The notes: a model not told the origin generated them from the letters alone. Shown: positions 34,706-45,902, numbered from the stretch's first letter. The stretch: 64,000 nucleotides of DNA from Oidiodendron maius Zn (GCA_000827325.1 KN832875.1:1426001-1490000), one strand, 5' to 3'. Numbers and translations are program-made.

Positions 34706-35619
34706 ATGGCAACTTCAATTCCGACCGCCGCACGTTTTGTCTTATCGGAATCTTCGCCGATCCGGATCTCAAGTCTGCTGCGATCCCAAGCTGCACGACC
34801 GCCAATTCTCAGGTCTGTGTGGAGGCAGCACCGTAGATCCTACTCTAGGACAGCTCGATATGCAACCGCAGCAGCTACCAGTTACGCGCAGAAAGCCGAC
34901 AATGTGCCCAAGGCGACCCTCTCTAGCTCGAAGCCGGGCGCAATCGATGAGCAATCTCCTATTAAAGATATGACTGAAGGTCTCGCGGATGAACCGCTCA
35001 TTCTCAACGAGGGCTCCCGACAGATAGACTGGACAAGATCATATCATGGATTATCGGCGGAGCCCTTTTCAAAGGAAACTGCAGAGGTATTGATGGCACC
35101 TATACCGTTTGACGACGTAGAAGTTAAGCCAGACGGTATTATCTACTTGCCGGAGATTAAGTACAGACGGATATTGAACAAAGCCTTTGGCCCTGGAGCC
35201 TGGGGTCTGGCACCGAGAGGCGAGACGATAGTCACGTCGAAGAGTATCACTAGAGAGTATGCCCTTGTTGCTCATGGACGGTATGTTGGACAACTACTAC
35301 ATCCTTATCAATCCCAACTACTAACTCGGCGGGCGGATATAGCTTAGTGTCGGTGGCACGAGGCGAACAAGATTACTTCTCTCCTGAAGGCATACCGACA
35401 GCAACCGAAGGATGCAAATCGAACGCACTGATGCGCTGCTGTAAGGATCTCGGCGTAGCGAGCGAACTCTGGGATCCTCGATACATACGAAAGTTCATGA
35501 AGGAGTACGCAAAGCAAGTCTGGGCTGAACATGTCATCACCAAGAAGAAGAAGCAGGTGTGGTTACGGAAAGACGACGAACTGAAGTACCCCTTCAAAGA
35601 GTCAAAATATGGTTCATAG
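34706..35619 (+). CDS. MGM101: Mitochondrial genome maintenance protein Mgm101
   Basis: Mitochondrial nucleoid single-strand annealing protein (Rad52-like) for mtDNA repair and maintenance. Exons 34706-35280 and 35343-35619 encode 283 residues. The N-terminal 60 residues are a basic, Ser/Arg/Ala-rich mitochondrial presequence (start [17 protein letters not shown]). The core begins around [18 protein letters not shown] and includes [32 protein letters not shown] and, after the join, [12 protein letters not shown] and [16 protein letters not shown]. It ends in the conserved [16 protein letters not shown]. The gene lies 250 bp downstream of COA4 on the same strand, two mitochondrial genes in a row. 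Confidence 0.95.
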
Positions 35620-36550
35620 AAGGCCACTGTACATATAGGGAACATGTAATGTTCATACTGGGAGGTGGAGAGGCAAGAGGCGCCCTGCGGTTTCATATTT
35701 TGCGGCGTGGATTCATGTCAAAGACTTCCTCTATCAATGCGGATGCCAGGTACAGATATCATGTGCTTTTACTGCTCCCGGCATCTGGGCATATGTGTGG
35801 TCGAACATAGCTCAAGTATATAGCTTGCACACGAAACAGTAGATTCCTGGCAACGAAATACTGCAACCAAGAGAAAGGCTAATTCTACATCCTGCTCTTA
35901 GGACAGGATGCGGGAAACGGGAGTGGGAGTATACAGCTTCCATCGCCCAACCACAACAACTAATGATGCGGTGACGATGGCAACACAAGTACATAGATCA
36001 GATACTAGAGCGTAGCGTTTTAAGGCTAGCTTTCGCTGCCCTCTTCCCTATGGTTGGCCAGTAGCGACGACGTGATGTTATGACAGTAAGGATCAGGATG
36101 AAAAGCGACTGCAAGATGTGAGCCAGAACAGAGAATCCGACAGTGTATATGTTTGCGGTGGGATCAATAATCCACATTCCTTTTGCAGTCCTTCGATGCT
36201 TCAACCGATAACGCCCCTTTGCGCTGTCTCTCTTCTTGCTGGGCCACCATCGACGATTGGCTTCGTGACGAGGCAGGATCAGAGCCCCACTGTCTCAGCC
36301 TCATGCCACTGCCGGAGACCACTACAAACCCCCAATCCCCCAATCCAACAAAAATCCCATCAAATCCTCAAATTCTTCGCCATGGTCGCCATGAAGGAAG
36401 GCCAAGTGGCCCTTGGTATAAGTAAACAGCCCTCCATGCAACCTTGGGAGTTCAGATTCGATCCACCCTCTCTGCAAAGTCCCGAGAGTCTTTGCCAGCT
36501 CAAAGCATTTCCTAACAGTCTCTCACTCATTTGCGTCGCAGCTTTTCATC
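35620..36550. other. Long 5' region of the RTA1 gene
   Basis: No separate gene is supported. A CA/C-rich leader-like stretch lies at about 36295-36375, an upstream ATG in good context at 36382 (GCCATGG) opens a frame that overlaps the RTA1 start in another frame, and GTATAAGT at about 36416 to TTTGCGTCGCAG ending at 36540 looks like a 5'-UTR intron. Confidence 0.4.
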
Positions 36551-37743
36551 ATGACAAACTCTTCTGCCACGCTGGGCCCGAATATCGCGGGGGCGCCAGG
36601 CGTGGCCTCCAATATCACCTACCTGCTGCAATGCACGCCGGCGCTGTGTGATATGAAATATGCCACGGTTATGTATGTTCCCAATCTTGTCTGGAACGAA
36701 GTGTATCTCGCGATCTTCGCTTCTCTTCTCCTTATTCAAATTATCATGGTCTTCTTCTGGCGCACATGGAGTTATACTGCGTTGATGTTCTTTGGTCTCC
36801 TACTCGAGTGTGTGGGTTACTTTGGTCGTATCCTGATGCACAAGAATATCTTCGACTCCAATCCATTCCTGATGTAAGTCAACCTTGCCTCCTTTAAATC
36901 CAAACTTACCGATTCTAATCTCCAACAGTAACATCATTGGTCTCACTATCGCACCTGTTTTCTTCACAGCGGCTATGTACCTTACGCTCTCGCGTATTAT
37001 CAGGCACTACGGCGTGCACAACTCCTTCCTCTCCCCCGCCTGGTATACTGGCATTTTCATGACCGCTGATATCATCTCACTCGTCGCCCAATCCGTCGGA
37101 GGTGGCATTGCAGATACATCATCCAACAAAGAGCAGTCCAACAAAGGTGTCCATATCATGGTTGCGGGTCTCGTATTCCAGATCGTCAGCATGACATTCT
37201 TTATGGTCTTGGTTGGAAGTTTCTTCCTCCGCGTACGCAAGGACTTGGCCCGACAGCGTGCCACAAACTGGGCTGCTGGAAAGGTTGATCCACCGACTGC
37301 CACCCATGTCAGAGGATACAGCACATTCGTCTGGAGTATATTCGTTCTCTCCTACCCGCTCATTCATATGCTAACTTTAGATAGTGTTTGCCGCCGCTTT
37401 CCTCTTCATCTTAATCCGTTCCTGCTTCCGTGTTGCCGAACTCGCGCACGGCTTCGAAGGCAAGCTTGCCAACGAAGAAGTCCCATTCATGATTCTCGAG
37501 GGAGGTATGATGATCTTGGCAATCTTTCTGATGACAGCCTTCCACCCTGGTCGCTACTGCGCCGACGAGTGGAAGAAGAAGAAGGTCGCCAAGACCGTCG
37601 AGGAACGCAAGTTCTCCATCGGCAGCGGTAGTGCTACCAACGGCAGCGGCTTCTACCCTACTGGCCGTCCCACAACCGCTGCCTTCAACCCCATTGCACC
37701 TCAGCAGCAGCAGTGGCCGATGCATGATGTCCGGTTGCAGTAG
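36551..37743 (+). CDS. RTA1-family seven-span membrane protein (Rsb1/lipid-translocating exporter-like)
   Basis: Plasma-membrane or vacuolar protein of the fungal RTA1/RTM1/RSB1 family, linked to resistance to aminocholesterol drugs and sphingoid-base export; the exact substrate is unknown. Exons 36551-36873, 36929-37335 and 37385-37743 give 362 residues. The N-terminal outside segment carries Cys (LLQCTPALCDM) and N-glycosylation sites. Seven hydrophobic spans follow, including EVYLAIFASLLLIQIIMVFF, IGLTIAPVFFTAAMYLTLS, FMTADIISLVAQSVGGG, FQIVSMTFFMVLVGSFFL and MFAAAFLFILIRSCFRVAE. Family motifs are QSVGGG, FRVAE and AFHPGRYC. The last 70 residues form a soluble tail with KKKKVAK and a QQQQ run. 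Confidence 0.92.
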
Positions 37744-38647
37744 AGAGATACTTATCAATAAATGCAACCACCTATTAGCTAACTGTAAATCCTATTAGCA
37801 AACGGAAGGTCACATATATGCATACAGCCATGGCGTTCCTGTGTTTTGGGGCCTGGGGAAACGGAAGGGGAATGGGAAACAGGGAATGGGAAACAGGAAA
37901 TGGGAAACAGGAAATGGGAAACGGAGTTTGGAACACATAGACTTGGATGTGATAGACTGATTTATTTCCTTTGTCATCTGGAGTTACGGAGTGGCAGCGG
38001 AAGAATGGAAACGAGTACCAAGAGTTGCACCTCTTCGTCGCCAAGTATAAAGATTAATCGCATGCATATATGATATGATCGCCTTGTGAACAAACTCTTG
38101 CTGCAATATCTTGAGAAGGTATTAAACCATTCCCAAGTAAATAATGAGGGCAAAATGAACAATTTACCACAGCTGCCCTTGAAAGCAGGCGTTGGTCTCA
38201 AGCCATATGGATTCAGGACGTAATTTGATGGCAAAGAGTAACCCGAATAAGCACAAGGGAGCCCATAGGATTAAAGGCTCAAACAAAGGAATCTACCACA
38301 GTTTACAAGGAAGAAGCGGTCAGAGGCGATGCCCTTTGGTGCCGCTGAATGGCCAAGGGCTGTTCTAAATAAAAACCATTGTCATGGGCGCAGCGCGAAA
38401 ACGCTGGAAAGCCTGGATCTCGGCTACGAACGAGACTGCAGCCAATGACATCTCGGGCATTAACAATCGCGGCAAGATCTCCTGCAAGGCTGATCATCAG
38501 CCCAAACACATAAAGAGCTGCCCGCCTTCTGCCCTTCCTCTATCAACAATACAAAGCACTCGCAGTCACTTGTCGAAGAACACGAAAATTCCGAACTCCT
38601 GCGCCGCATATAGCCGTTGTACCCGCTCAACCCAACTCAAAATCACA
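37744..38647. other. Intergenic region with a minisatellite
   Basis: Contains the four-copy 14-bp tandem repeat at 37869-37924. The plus-strand open frame from 38384 runs into the DUF7871 gene start but its upstream part is not convincing coding sequence. No other gene seen. Confidence 0.45.
37869..37924. repeat. 14-bp minisatellite, four copies
   Basis: Four tandem copies of GGAATGGGAAACAG (two later copies read GAAATGG; the last ends CGG). Purine-rich on the plus strand. Preceded by a degenerate partial copy. Confidence 0.85.
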
Positions 38648-39166
38648 ATGACTACGCCAAAGTCTTGCTGCGGCAAGAGTGGTCAAGGCTGCGTTTGGTA
38701 TGGCACTCTCTTCCCTCCCGGCGCCATCGACAAAGAACTGACAATCCAAATCCAGCGCGTCGCAAGCAAAATGCTCGTGTGGAGAGAAATCGGCGCTGCA
38801 CTGCACCTGCGACAAAGCAGCCGCCGAGAACGCAGTCACCGGTCCCCGTTGCTCTTGCCGTACGTCATTGCCCTCGTTTGCTTACCTCCCTACGCGTGCT
38901 GTTTCCCAAGAATACAGCTGATGAGACTAAAGGTGCGAGACCTGCGGGCGCCTGTACCTGTGACCGTGCAAAAACAGAGAACTCCGCTCCAAGTGGCGAT
39001 CTCTGCTCTTGCGGGTCGAGACCAGCTGGTAGGTTGCGCCCTTCACTCTAGACAGCTACACTGCTCTTCAGATCGATGCTAACATAGCATAGATGCCTGC
39101 ACTTGTGAGAAGGCAGCCGACGGCGGGTTCTTTCCCCACGAGACCGACTTCACTACCAAGGCATAA
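38648..39166 (+). CDS. DUF7871 cysteine-rich protein (metallothionein-like)
   Basis: Short Cys-rich protein conserved in filamentous ascomycetes; role unproven, metal binding likely from composition. Exons 38648-38697, 38756-38859, 38933-39028 and 39093-39166 give 107 residues with 16 cysteines. They come as CC, then repeated CxC pairs: CVC, CSC, CTC, CSC, CTC, CSC, CTC, separated by KAAAENA- or RPA-like linkers. The end is HETDFTTKA. Each middle exon carries one or two CxC pairs, and the joins fall within or beside them. No signal peptide, so probably cytosolic. It is not visible as one open frame because each exon is 50-104 nt. Confidence 0.87.
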
Positions 39167-39212
39167 TTACTCGCTGGGATCAACAAAAGTGTGATGTCGT
39201 TCGACTTGCACT

Positions 39213-39671
39213 ATGGCGCTTCTGGAGTTTGGATTTGGTGCATATCTTTTAGCACTTTTCTGCCTAGTCGTCTCCTCGGTCGCCATGTTCGCTTCCTTCG
39301 CATGGCACCGCCGTTGTTTGCCTTTGACATACACTGGATGCATCTACCTGTTCAATCAGCTGCATTGCAATGTCTTTCTCGCCAACTCTCTCGACGACCC
39401 TTACCTACTTCTTGGCCGACTAGAGAGGGCGAATAGGCCTGAGCAAGACGCAAGATCCTGGTACGGCCTATCATGGCTTTTCGATCACAGGGCCCGGGAC
39501 TATTCTCGTCGGATGGCTATTGCAAATACTTTGCATAGACGTAAAAGTTCTGACCATGGAGTGGTCGAATCCGTAGTTAGGAATGCCTCAATCAGCAACG
39601 TTGAACCTGCTGGGAAAGGGCCTTTTGGGAGGATGAAGGGAAAGAAGGGCAGTCATAAGTGCAAGTATTAA
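39213..39671 (+). CDS. Doubtful small membrane-anchored ORF
   Basis: A 152-residue uninterrupted frame beginning 47 bases after the DUF7871 stop. It has a strong N-terminal hydrophobic segment (FGAYLLALFCLVVSSVAMFA), then a soluble Arg-rich part ending in GRMKGKKGSHKCKY. No family recognised. The composition is protein-like, but it may be chance sequence in the 3' region of the neighbour. Confidence 0.3.
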   Translation: MALLEFGFGAYLLALFCLVVSSVAMFASFAWHRRCLPLTYTGCIYLFNQLHCNVFLANSLDDPYLLLGRLERANRPEQDARSWYGLSWLFDHRARDYSRRMAIANTLHRRKSSDHGVVESVVRNASISNVEPAGKGPFGRMKGKKGSHKCKY

Positions 39672-39846
39672 GACACAGATAGTACACCATACTATGCTAA
39701 ATAATTTTCCTCCATGCATTGAAATCGAAGCCAATATATCCTGGTTCTAAATTTGGTATCGCGGGGGTCTGGAGCTCGGGGACTACCAAACCCCGCATCA
39801 AGAATAACTTCATTATTTACACAACCCCTACATCATTCAACCACTT

Positions 39847-39862
39847 CCCCCCCCCCCCCCCC
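39847..39862 (+). repeat. Sixteen-base poly-C run
   Basis: A homopolymer of 16 C about 55 bases before the DUF1772 start codon, probably in its 5' leater or core promoter; prone to slippage and to sequencing error. Confidence 0.85.
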
Positions 39863-39916
39863 AAATCTCTTCTTTGCCTCACCTTCCCTCATAGAAATAG
39901 CCAGCGAAACGCAAAA

Positions 39917-40444
39917 ATGAGCGATTCACATATTTCAACCCGGGTAATCCAAACTGTAGGCATCAGCACCTCCCTCATCCTCTCCGGTGTCGTCACGGCA
40001 TGCAGCGTCATTGTCGTTCCCCGCCTGCTAGAATCGCCCACCCCCCTCCTCCTTCGTCAATGGGACAACATGTACGAGCAAGGCAAGCGCAGGGTCGGGC
40101 CCCTGGCCATCATTCCCGCGTTCTCCTACTTGTACCTTGCGTACAACGAGCATACTGCTGCATTTCCAGCGCTGTGGAAGGTCAATGCCTATACCACAGC
40201 CGGATTCCTAGCTGCAGCCATCGGGCCGTATACGTGGACTGTTATGAGACCAACGAATGCGAAGTTGAAGACCAAAGCGGCTGAGGCCAGCATGCTGAAT
40301 AGTACCGATGAGGCTGTGGAGGTGGCCACACTGGGCACGGAGACAGCGCATAAGCTACTAGATTTCTGGGCTATGTTGAACCTTGGGAGAGCAGCTGTTG
40401 TTGCTTCTTCAGGGGTTCTGGGTGTATGGACAGCACTGAATTAG
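39917..40444 (+). CDS. DUF1772 (anthrone-oxygenase-like) integral membrane protein
   Basis: Member of the DUF1772 family, which includes small anthrone oxygenases of fungal aromatic polyketide pathways, though many members lie outside clusters and have unknown roles. Single exon, 175 residues, starting MSDSHISTRV. Four hydrophobic stretches: TVGISTSLILSGVVTACSVI, GPLAIIPAFSYLYLAY, AYTTAGFLAAAIGPYTWTVM and the C-terminal NLGRAAVVASSGVLGVW. The family pattern P-x-T-W-x-[VI]-M-x-P-T-N is visible at about 110-120, and LLDFWAMLNLGRA near the end. No polyketide synthase is present in this window, so a biosynthetic role is not supported here. Confidence 0.85.
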   Translation: MSDSHISTRVIQTVGISTSLILSGVVTACSVIVVPRLLESPTPLLLRQWDNMYEQGKRRVGPLAIIPAFSYLYLAYNEHTAAFPALWKVNAYTTAGFLAAAIGPYTWTVMRPTNAKLKTKAAEASMLNSTDEAVEVATLGTETAHKLLDFWAMLNLGRAAVVASSGVLGVWTALN

Positions 40445-40990
40445 GTCATTGAAGGAGATAATGTGATTGCAGATGGAGTCAAGGGAGCTTTTTGATGGGA
40501 ACTGGGTGGGGGTTGGAGGTATTCACAGTGTGTCATCGCGATGCCTCTGGGAATCATATGAAGACAGAGCCTTCATTCAAGCGTGTTAATTATACATCGT
40601 TAGTTCTAAAACTATGGCAGCACAAAGCTAATTCTATAACTGAAGGACACAGGTCTCCGGACAAAAGCTATTATACCTGGCAAATAATATTCTTGTCCGA
40701 AATAAAATTTGTATGACTCGAAATTGATTTGATATTTTCCCGTCCTCTTATCCAACGCGGATAGTCGATGACCTAACCTCATCTTTCCTCTGGATGACGT
40801 TGAAAGACATCATTATCACCTGTTTGAACATCATATTGAAATGGACGAAATTCAGACCAAGTTGTGGATCGCTTTAACATAGGCAGGTACCTTATGGTTT
40901 TGCTGTGTCTCTTTCTTCCACGCAGTCCATCTTATACTGTGTTCAATCGATCACATATAATCTCATATTTGCCAATTTACTTGTTCAATC
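40445..40990. other. Intergenic region
   Basis: 3' flank of the DUF1772 gene and promoter of the mitochondrial membrane protein gene. No gene supported. Confidence 0.45.
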
Positions 40991-42126
40991 ATGCTTGCAC
41001 GAGGAACATTAAGAGGCATCTTTCGCAGCGCACGACCTCCCGCGCAGCTGTATAGAAATCAAATTCGATTAGCATCTGAAGATCAGCCCAAAAGGAAACT
41101 TGGAAATTCACCACGTCTTCTTGCCGGTCTAGCAGGAGCTGCGCTTCTTTTCGTTGTATGTGCACACCACTCCTCTTCTTCCTACTTCCCTTCATGTCCG
41201 CCGTACTCGTAAAGAGACTCACGGCGTCAGTCTTTCTCCCTTTTATGTCATTCATTCCAAGACTCAGAACTCTCTATCTCTGCCTTGTCTTATTCTCACT
41301 GACTTTTCACTAGGCAGGTTACAACCATTACTCCAACTCAAAATCCATTGATAGCGCCGCCTCATTGGCAAAGTCTCAGCTAGACAAATTATCACAGGAT
41401 ATACCCTCGAGTGCCCCAGAATCTAACCAGGCCATCCCATGGCTGCAATCAACGGCGACGGCATACGCTGTATTTATACCAGAGCAAAAATCATTCATTG
41501 ATTCCGCGTTCAATGATCTAGAAGTAGTGCAGCAGAAGCATGGCAAACGTGTCGATGAGATTATACAGGTAGCTCATCAAGAACTGAAGGATGCGACTAA
41601 GAATGGCCTGGATTTTGAGAGCGTAGGAAACGCATGGGGAGTCCTTGAGAAGGCGATAAATAAGATAGGCAATCTGGACGCGGAGCCCACCAATGACATC
41701 CAGGGCCAACATCCCGATATGAAAGAGAAGGTAGGAGAAAAGTTGGACCAGCTGAAGAAGATGGCAGAAGATTACGGGCCGGAAGCACGAAAGGAGCTTG
41801 AGGATGTCTATCAAAGGATGAAAGATGTTCTGGGCGGAAGTTTGGGCAGTGAGAGTGCCGAGAAAATTCGTAAACTCATCCAAGAGAAGATCCAGACAGT
41901 TGAGAAGTTCGGAGACGTGGCGTGGGAGAGAGGCTTAGAAGAGGTTAAACCATACTCCGATAAAAACCCAGAGATCAATGTGATTCTCCTGGAGAATAGG
42001 GAAAACCTCAAGCATGGTAACCTTGGGGAGCTATGGGACAAGGTTAGAGTAGCCGCGCAATCTGGGAACACCGAAGAACTGCAAAAGCATGTCAAGGAGC
42101 AGGAAAAGAGAGGGCGGAGTGGGTGA
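40991..42126 (+). CDS. Predicted mitochondrial single-span protein with long helical domain
   Basis: Function not recognised; similar in layout to uncharacterised fungal mitochondrial proteins with LEA/apolipoprotein-like helices. Exons 40991-41155 and 41314-42126 give 325 residues. The basic N-terminus (MLARGTLRGIFRSARPP) is a typical mitochondrial presequence. A single hydrophobic span, LLAGLAGAALLFVAGY, is rebuilt at the splice join (about residues 43-58). The rest is amphipathic, Glu/Lys-rich and probably coiled: KSQLDKLSQDIPSS, then a region rich in heptad-like EKVGEKLDQLKKMAEDYG, ending in EELQKHVKEQEKRGRSG. I chose acceptor TAG at 41313 because it keeps frame. An inner-membrane anchor with an intermembrane-space or matrix helical domain is inferred. 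Confidence 0.75.
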
Positions 42127-42516
42127 CGATATTCAAGGCTAGGACAAGGTGCCTAAGAGGTATCTCAGCTTGACAAAGTAGAAATGAGCAGCTAATCATC
42201 TCGGATAATATTGACATTTTACCGCCGCCTCTCTAAACCTAGCCGTTTCTCATTCTCAGCGGTATGGAATTGAAGTCCCTACAATTAGGAGACGACCGAA
42301 GCGACCAGGCATAGGGAAGAGTGCAACGCACCAATACTGTATACTGCAAGGAACCTTGATATGGATGCAGCAAAAGACATGCCAGATTGTATACACTTCA
42401 TCGCCATATACCTACATGTTGCTTTATTCTCTCACCTCCAGAACTCCTAAGGTATTTCCGGCGCTTCAGCGACTCCTTAGATGTACTCCGAACGCCACAA
42501 CTATATATCCAGTGCT
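42127..42516. other. Convergent intergenic region
   Basis: Between the stop codons of the 40991-42126 gene and HIR1. The apparent HIR1 reading frame passes into the last true exon in a different frame; nothing else is supported. Confidence 0.5.
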
Positions 42517-45500
42517 TCAAGCACCCATTTCATCATCCTCGACCATATCAAGCGCTCTTGCGTACTGGAGTGTGAGCCTCTGTAGATCGCGGAATTTCCC
42601 TGTTTATGATTAGCCTTAGGCTCTTGACGATTGGAAGACATGGACTTACCAAGTATTAATACAACCCCTTTCAAGAGTTCCTTTCTGTCCCAACCACACA
42701 GCTGGTCATCTTCGCTGAGCCAACCTTGTCCTTTTTCAAGCCGATCTTCCTCTGTATTCCCTTGCAAAACCCCACCAATTATGCTCCTGAGGAGCTCTTC
42801 AACCTTATTCTTCAAGCCTTCAGCCCCAAGTCGCTTTGCATACATGTACAGATAAATTCTGAACTCTTCCTTGGCACTGAGTTGCAAGGCAGCAGCGACT
42901 CGATTTTCTAGATGAGCAATGCTAACTCCAGACTCGAAGCCTTCAAACCCTTCTTTTGATAATAATGTCTTGATCAGACGTTGAAGGTGATAGGCTCTTC
43001 CTTTGAGAAGCACTTCGTTTGTGGTATGTCTTTCCAGATATGGGATAACACCTGCAGAAATATGAGAGCTACTGACTTCACCACCACGATTTAAGTCCGG
43101 ACCAACGCCAGTAGACTGCAGGCTGCTGATTGACGAGTCGTTCGAGTTCCAATACTGACTCCCAACAGCCCACCACGCTTCAGATATTCGTTGCCACACA
43201 TACATCGTCGGCGAGTATGAATAACCATCGCCGTTGCTTAATGTGACAATGATATGGCCAGTGGAATTAAGGTGCGCCGAGGTAACACCTGGTGCACTGG
43301 TGGTGTGGGTTCCCAATGAATGCATCGCTATTTCTAGAATAGGAGCCATGGACACTGGAGGGTGGGGGGAAGAAAGTGTCTTGAGGTTCCAGACATGGCA
43401 CAGTCCGACAGCCGTAATGCAGAGCAACCACCATCCTCTACATTCGATAATCACGGGTTGTGATTCTAAGACCAAGGCATTGAAGATCCTTCGGCCGCCT
43501 GGCGTCCAAGTATAGATGCTTCCATCTTCGCAGGCAGCAGCCCAGAAATTTTTATTCCCGGTCAGAAGGATAACGGCGCGGGGGAGGAAATCTTGCCAAA
43601 GAATGACACCCCTTTTAGTAGCGCTAATGCGAGCTGGATCTTTTACCACCTGACTTGGACCTGGGTTCTGTGCCTCAAGAATAACATCGTCGGAAGTCTT
43701 TGCAGACTCATCTACGCCATTTGTTCCATTACCTGACATAGAAGGAGGTAGCATCCCTCGATCCAAAGACCTAAGAATATGTGTTCTTATCTTCGGCACT
43801 GCTAGCCGAACTTGACTGACAGCCATGCTGGGGTTGATTACAGCCGGCCGAAGGAATTCGGGAGTTGGAACAAGGCCATTTTGCGGAGGCATGGGAATTG
43901 CAGGCTCAATACCATTAACACCGTTGACCATGATAGGAACAGGTCCATTTGTGGAGCCTAAGTTTGGCCGCTTAATGACGGGTTCTTCTTCCTCTTCGCC
44001 CTCGACAGGAACCCGGTTTCGCTTGTTGCCGAGAAGCATAGCAGCGAGACCACCTCTGGGAAGTCCATCATATGGTTTAGACAGATCTAGTATTGATTGC
44101 GGAGCATCATTTTGAGCTGTGCTGGAACTTGCAGCCATAAGTTGTGATTGTGGAAGTGAGGACAGCCCTGTTCCAGACGATGACACCAACAGAGGAGCCA
44201 CCCGCTTCTTGCCTTCCTTGGTGATAGTCACTCGCTGCTTCATGGCTTCTATTTTTGAGGAGTCAGGATCAGCTGCCGGGACTGGCGATGGCTCAGCAGG
44301 GCCTCCATTGGTGACCGCAGGTGTTGGGTCCGTCTTAGCTGCAGTGCTATTACCAGCACTCCCATTCAATTTTGGGACAGGAACTGAGGAGCCCGCATCG
44401 CCCATGAGCGCCCCCATTCTTCCTTCTGCGCCCTTCAGCTCTCCTGCCTTACTGATCTCCTCGAGCCGGAGTGCATTAACGTCTTCGACCACACCAACTC
44501 CTCTGCGGCCAACGCCGAACTTTTGCAGGGCCTTGTCATTCTCGGACCAAGGTACGATATACCCCAACTCGCCCCTCTCGAAATTCAGAGCAACGATACT
44601 GCCATCCAAGCTCGACGCGAAAAGAGTTAATCCGTCTGGGCTCCACGCCAGATCTGATATCGATTTTCCAGCTAAATCTTGGCACACAACTAGTGGCCTG
44701 GAAGAACTGGTATTCCAAATACTCAGCGTTTTATCTTGTCCGGCACACGCAATAACAGTGACTAGAGGCTGTGTACTATAGCCGCTATTATCCGTGTTTT
44801 CAGGGCCCATCTCCTGCTTACTGAATAGTCTTGGGCAGAATGTGCAGACTTCAGTAGGGCCTTCATGCCCGATCAGGTTAATATCACTGTCCCAGAGGCC
44901 CCGAGTTATAATTGCAACAGAACTCACACGTCCGTTGACAGCATTTGCTGCGGCAATGTGGTTCCCATCTGGTGACCAGGAACATCGCCGGAAGTAGGTT
45001 GTGAGAGGCGATGAAGAAAATGGTGCAACTATTGTATGTTCGAGAGTGAAATTATTGATCGAGTCGTAAGAGGTAGCACTAGGGCTCGGGGAGGTGAATC
45101 GGAACAGCTTGATGGTGCGGTCGTCGCTAGCCGTGGCAAAGTATTTGTTTGCGGGGTCAAACGTAATTCCCTTAACATGACTCTGGTGTACCGAAAGCGA
45201 CTTCAATTTTTCAAACGTGTGCCCAGACCACACTACTATCTTTGAGTCCAGGCCGACGGAGACTAGGATCGAGGAGTCATAAGACCAGCCAAGGTCCTGC
45301 ACATCATTTTCATGTCCTATCAAGCGCTTTTGGATTTTCCAATTTTCAACGGGTGGTGGTTCATTCGATCCTAGATGCACTATAAGCCTCTGTGCATAGT
45401 ACCTTGCGTAAATTCTATAATACATACCAAAGGAAACTGAGTGCGCGGGCGGGTTTGTATCCAGGTAGTAGATGCATATGATCTTATCGTCGGCGCCAGA

Positions 45501-45902
45501 AGCAAGCCAGCGTCCATTGGGAGAGAACCTGACTGTGTGAATTGTGCCGGAGTGATAGCTCATGTGACATAGTTGCTTCGGTTTCGAGTAATCTGGGTCT
45601 CCTGCTTGAAGGATGGCCTCTGTAGACCAAATTCGAACGTGTCCATCTGTTCAGCCATTTAGCTCAGCACAGTGCTACACACACGCCATTTCCTCACCTC
45701 CAGCAGCGGTCGCCAGTCGGGTTCCATCGGGCGATAGATGACAGCTATAGACTTCAAAGTCTTTCTGCTCTCCTATAAGTCGAAGCGCAGAGCGCAAGGC
45801 GTTAGCATCATCTGGATCCAAATGTAGAAATCGTAGGCGCCATCTATCTCGGTAGGTTTACCTACCACTATGCGTAAGCCAGGCAGGCTTGATGAACTTC
45901 AT
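42517..45902 (-). CDS. HIR1: Histone chaperone complex subunit Hir1 (HIRA)
   Basis: WD-repeat subunit of the HIR complex that deposits H3-H4 independently of replication and represses histone genes. Minus-strand exons 45902-45866, 45772-45698, 45646-45428, 45370-42650 and 42599-42517 give 1044 residues. The start MKFIKPAWLTHSG joins to EQKDFEVYSCHLSPDGTRLA, DGHVRIWSTEAIL and GTIHTVRFSPNGRWLASGAD, the N-terminal beta-propeller (about residues 1-380). A Ser/Pro/Gly-rich linker with VKRV-like KRVAPLLV (B-domain-like) follows. The C-terminal Hira domain starts near ILWQDFLPRAVILLTGN. The last exon gives GKFRDLQRLTLQYARALDMV. The third intron (57 nt) has no stop and keeps frame, so its retention is possible; removing it restores FGSNEPPPVENW. 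Confidence 0.95.

Larger units (their letters stand above)
39167..39916. other. Region between DUF7871 and DUF1772 genes
   Basis: Contains one doubtful ORF (39213-39671) and, near its right end, a run of 16 cytosines at 39847-39862 in the leader of the DUF1772 gene. Confidence 0.4.

Noticed and set aside
36118-36651. 177-codon plus-strand frame upstream of the RTA1 gene
   Set aside because: It overlaps the RTA1 start in another frame and looks like leader sequence, though its internal ATG is noted as a finding.
38384-39082. 232-codon plus-strand frame read as one protein
   Set aside because: It reads through introns of the DUF7871 gene; the upstream part lacks coding character and the real start is 38648.
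42501-45563. HIR1 taken as one uninterrupted 1020-codon frame
   Set aside because: It keeps two introns and ends in non-family sequence. Splicing restores FGSNEPPP and the GKFRDLQRLTLQ C-terminus, and adds three upstream exons.
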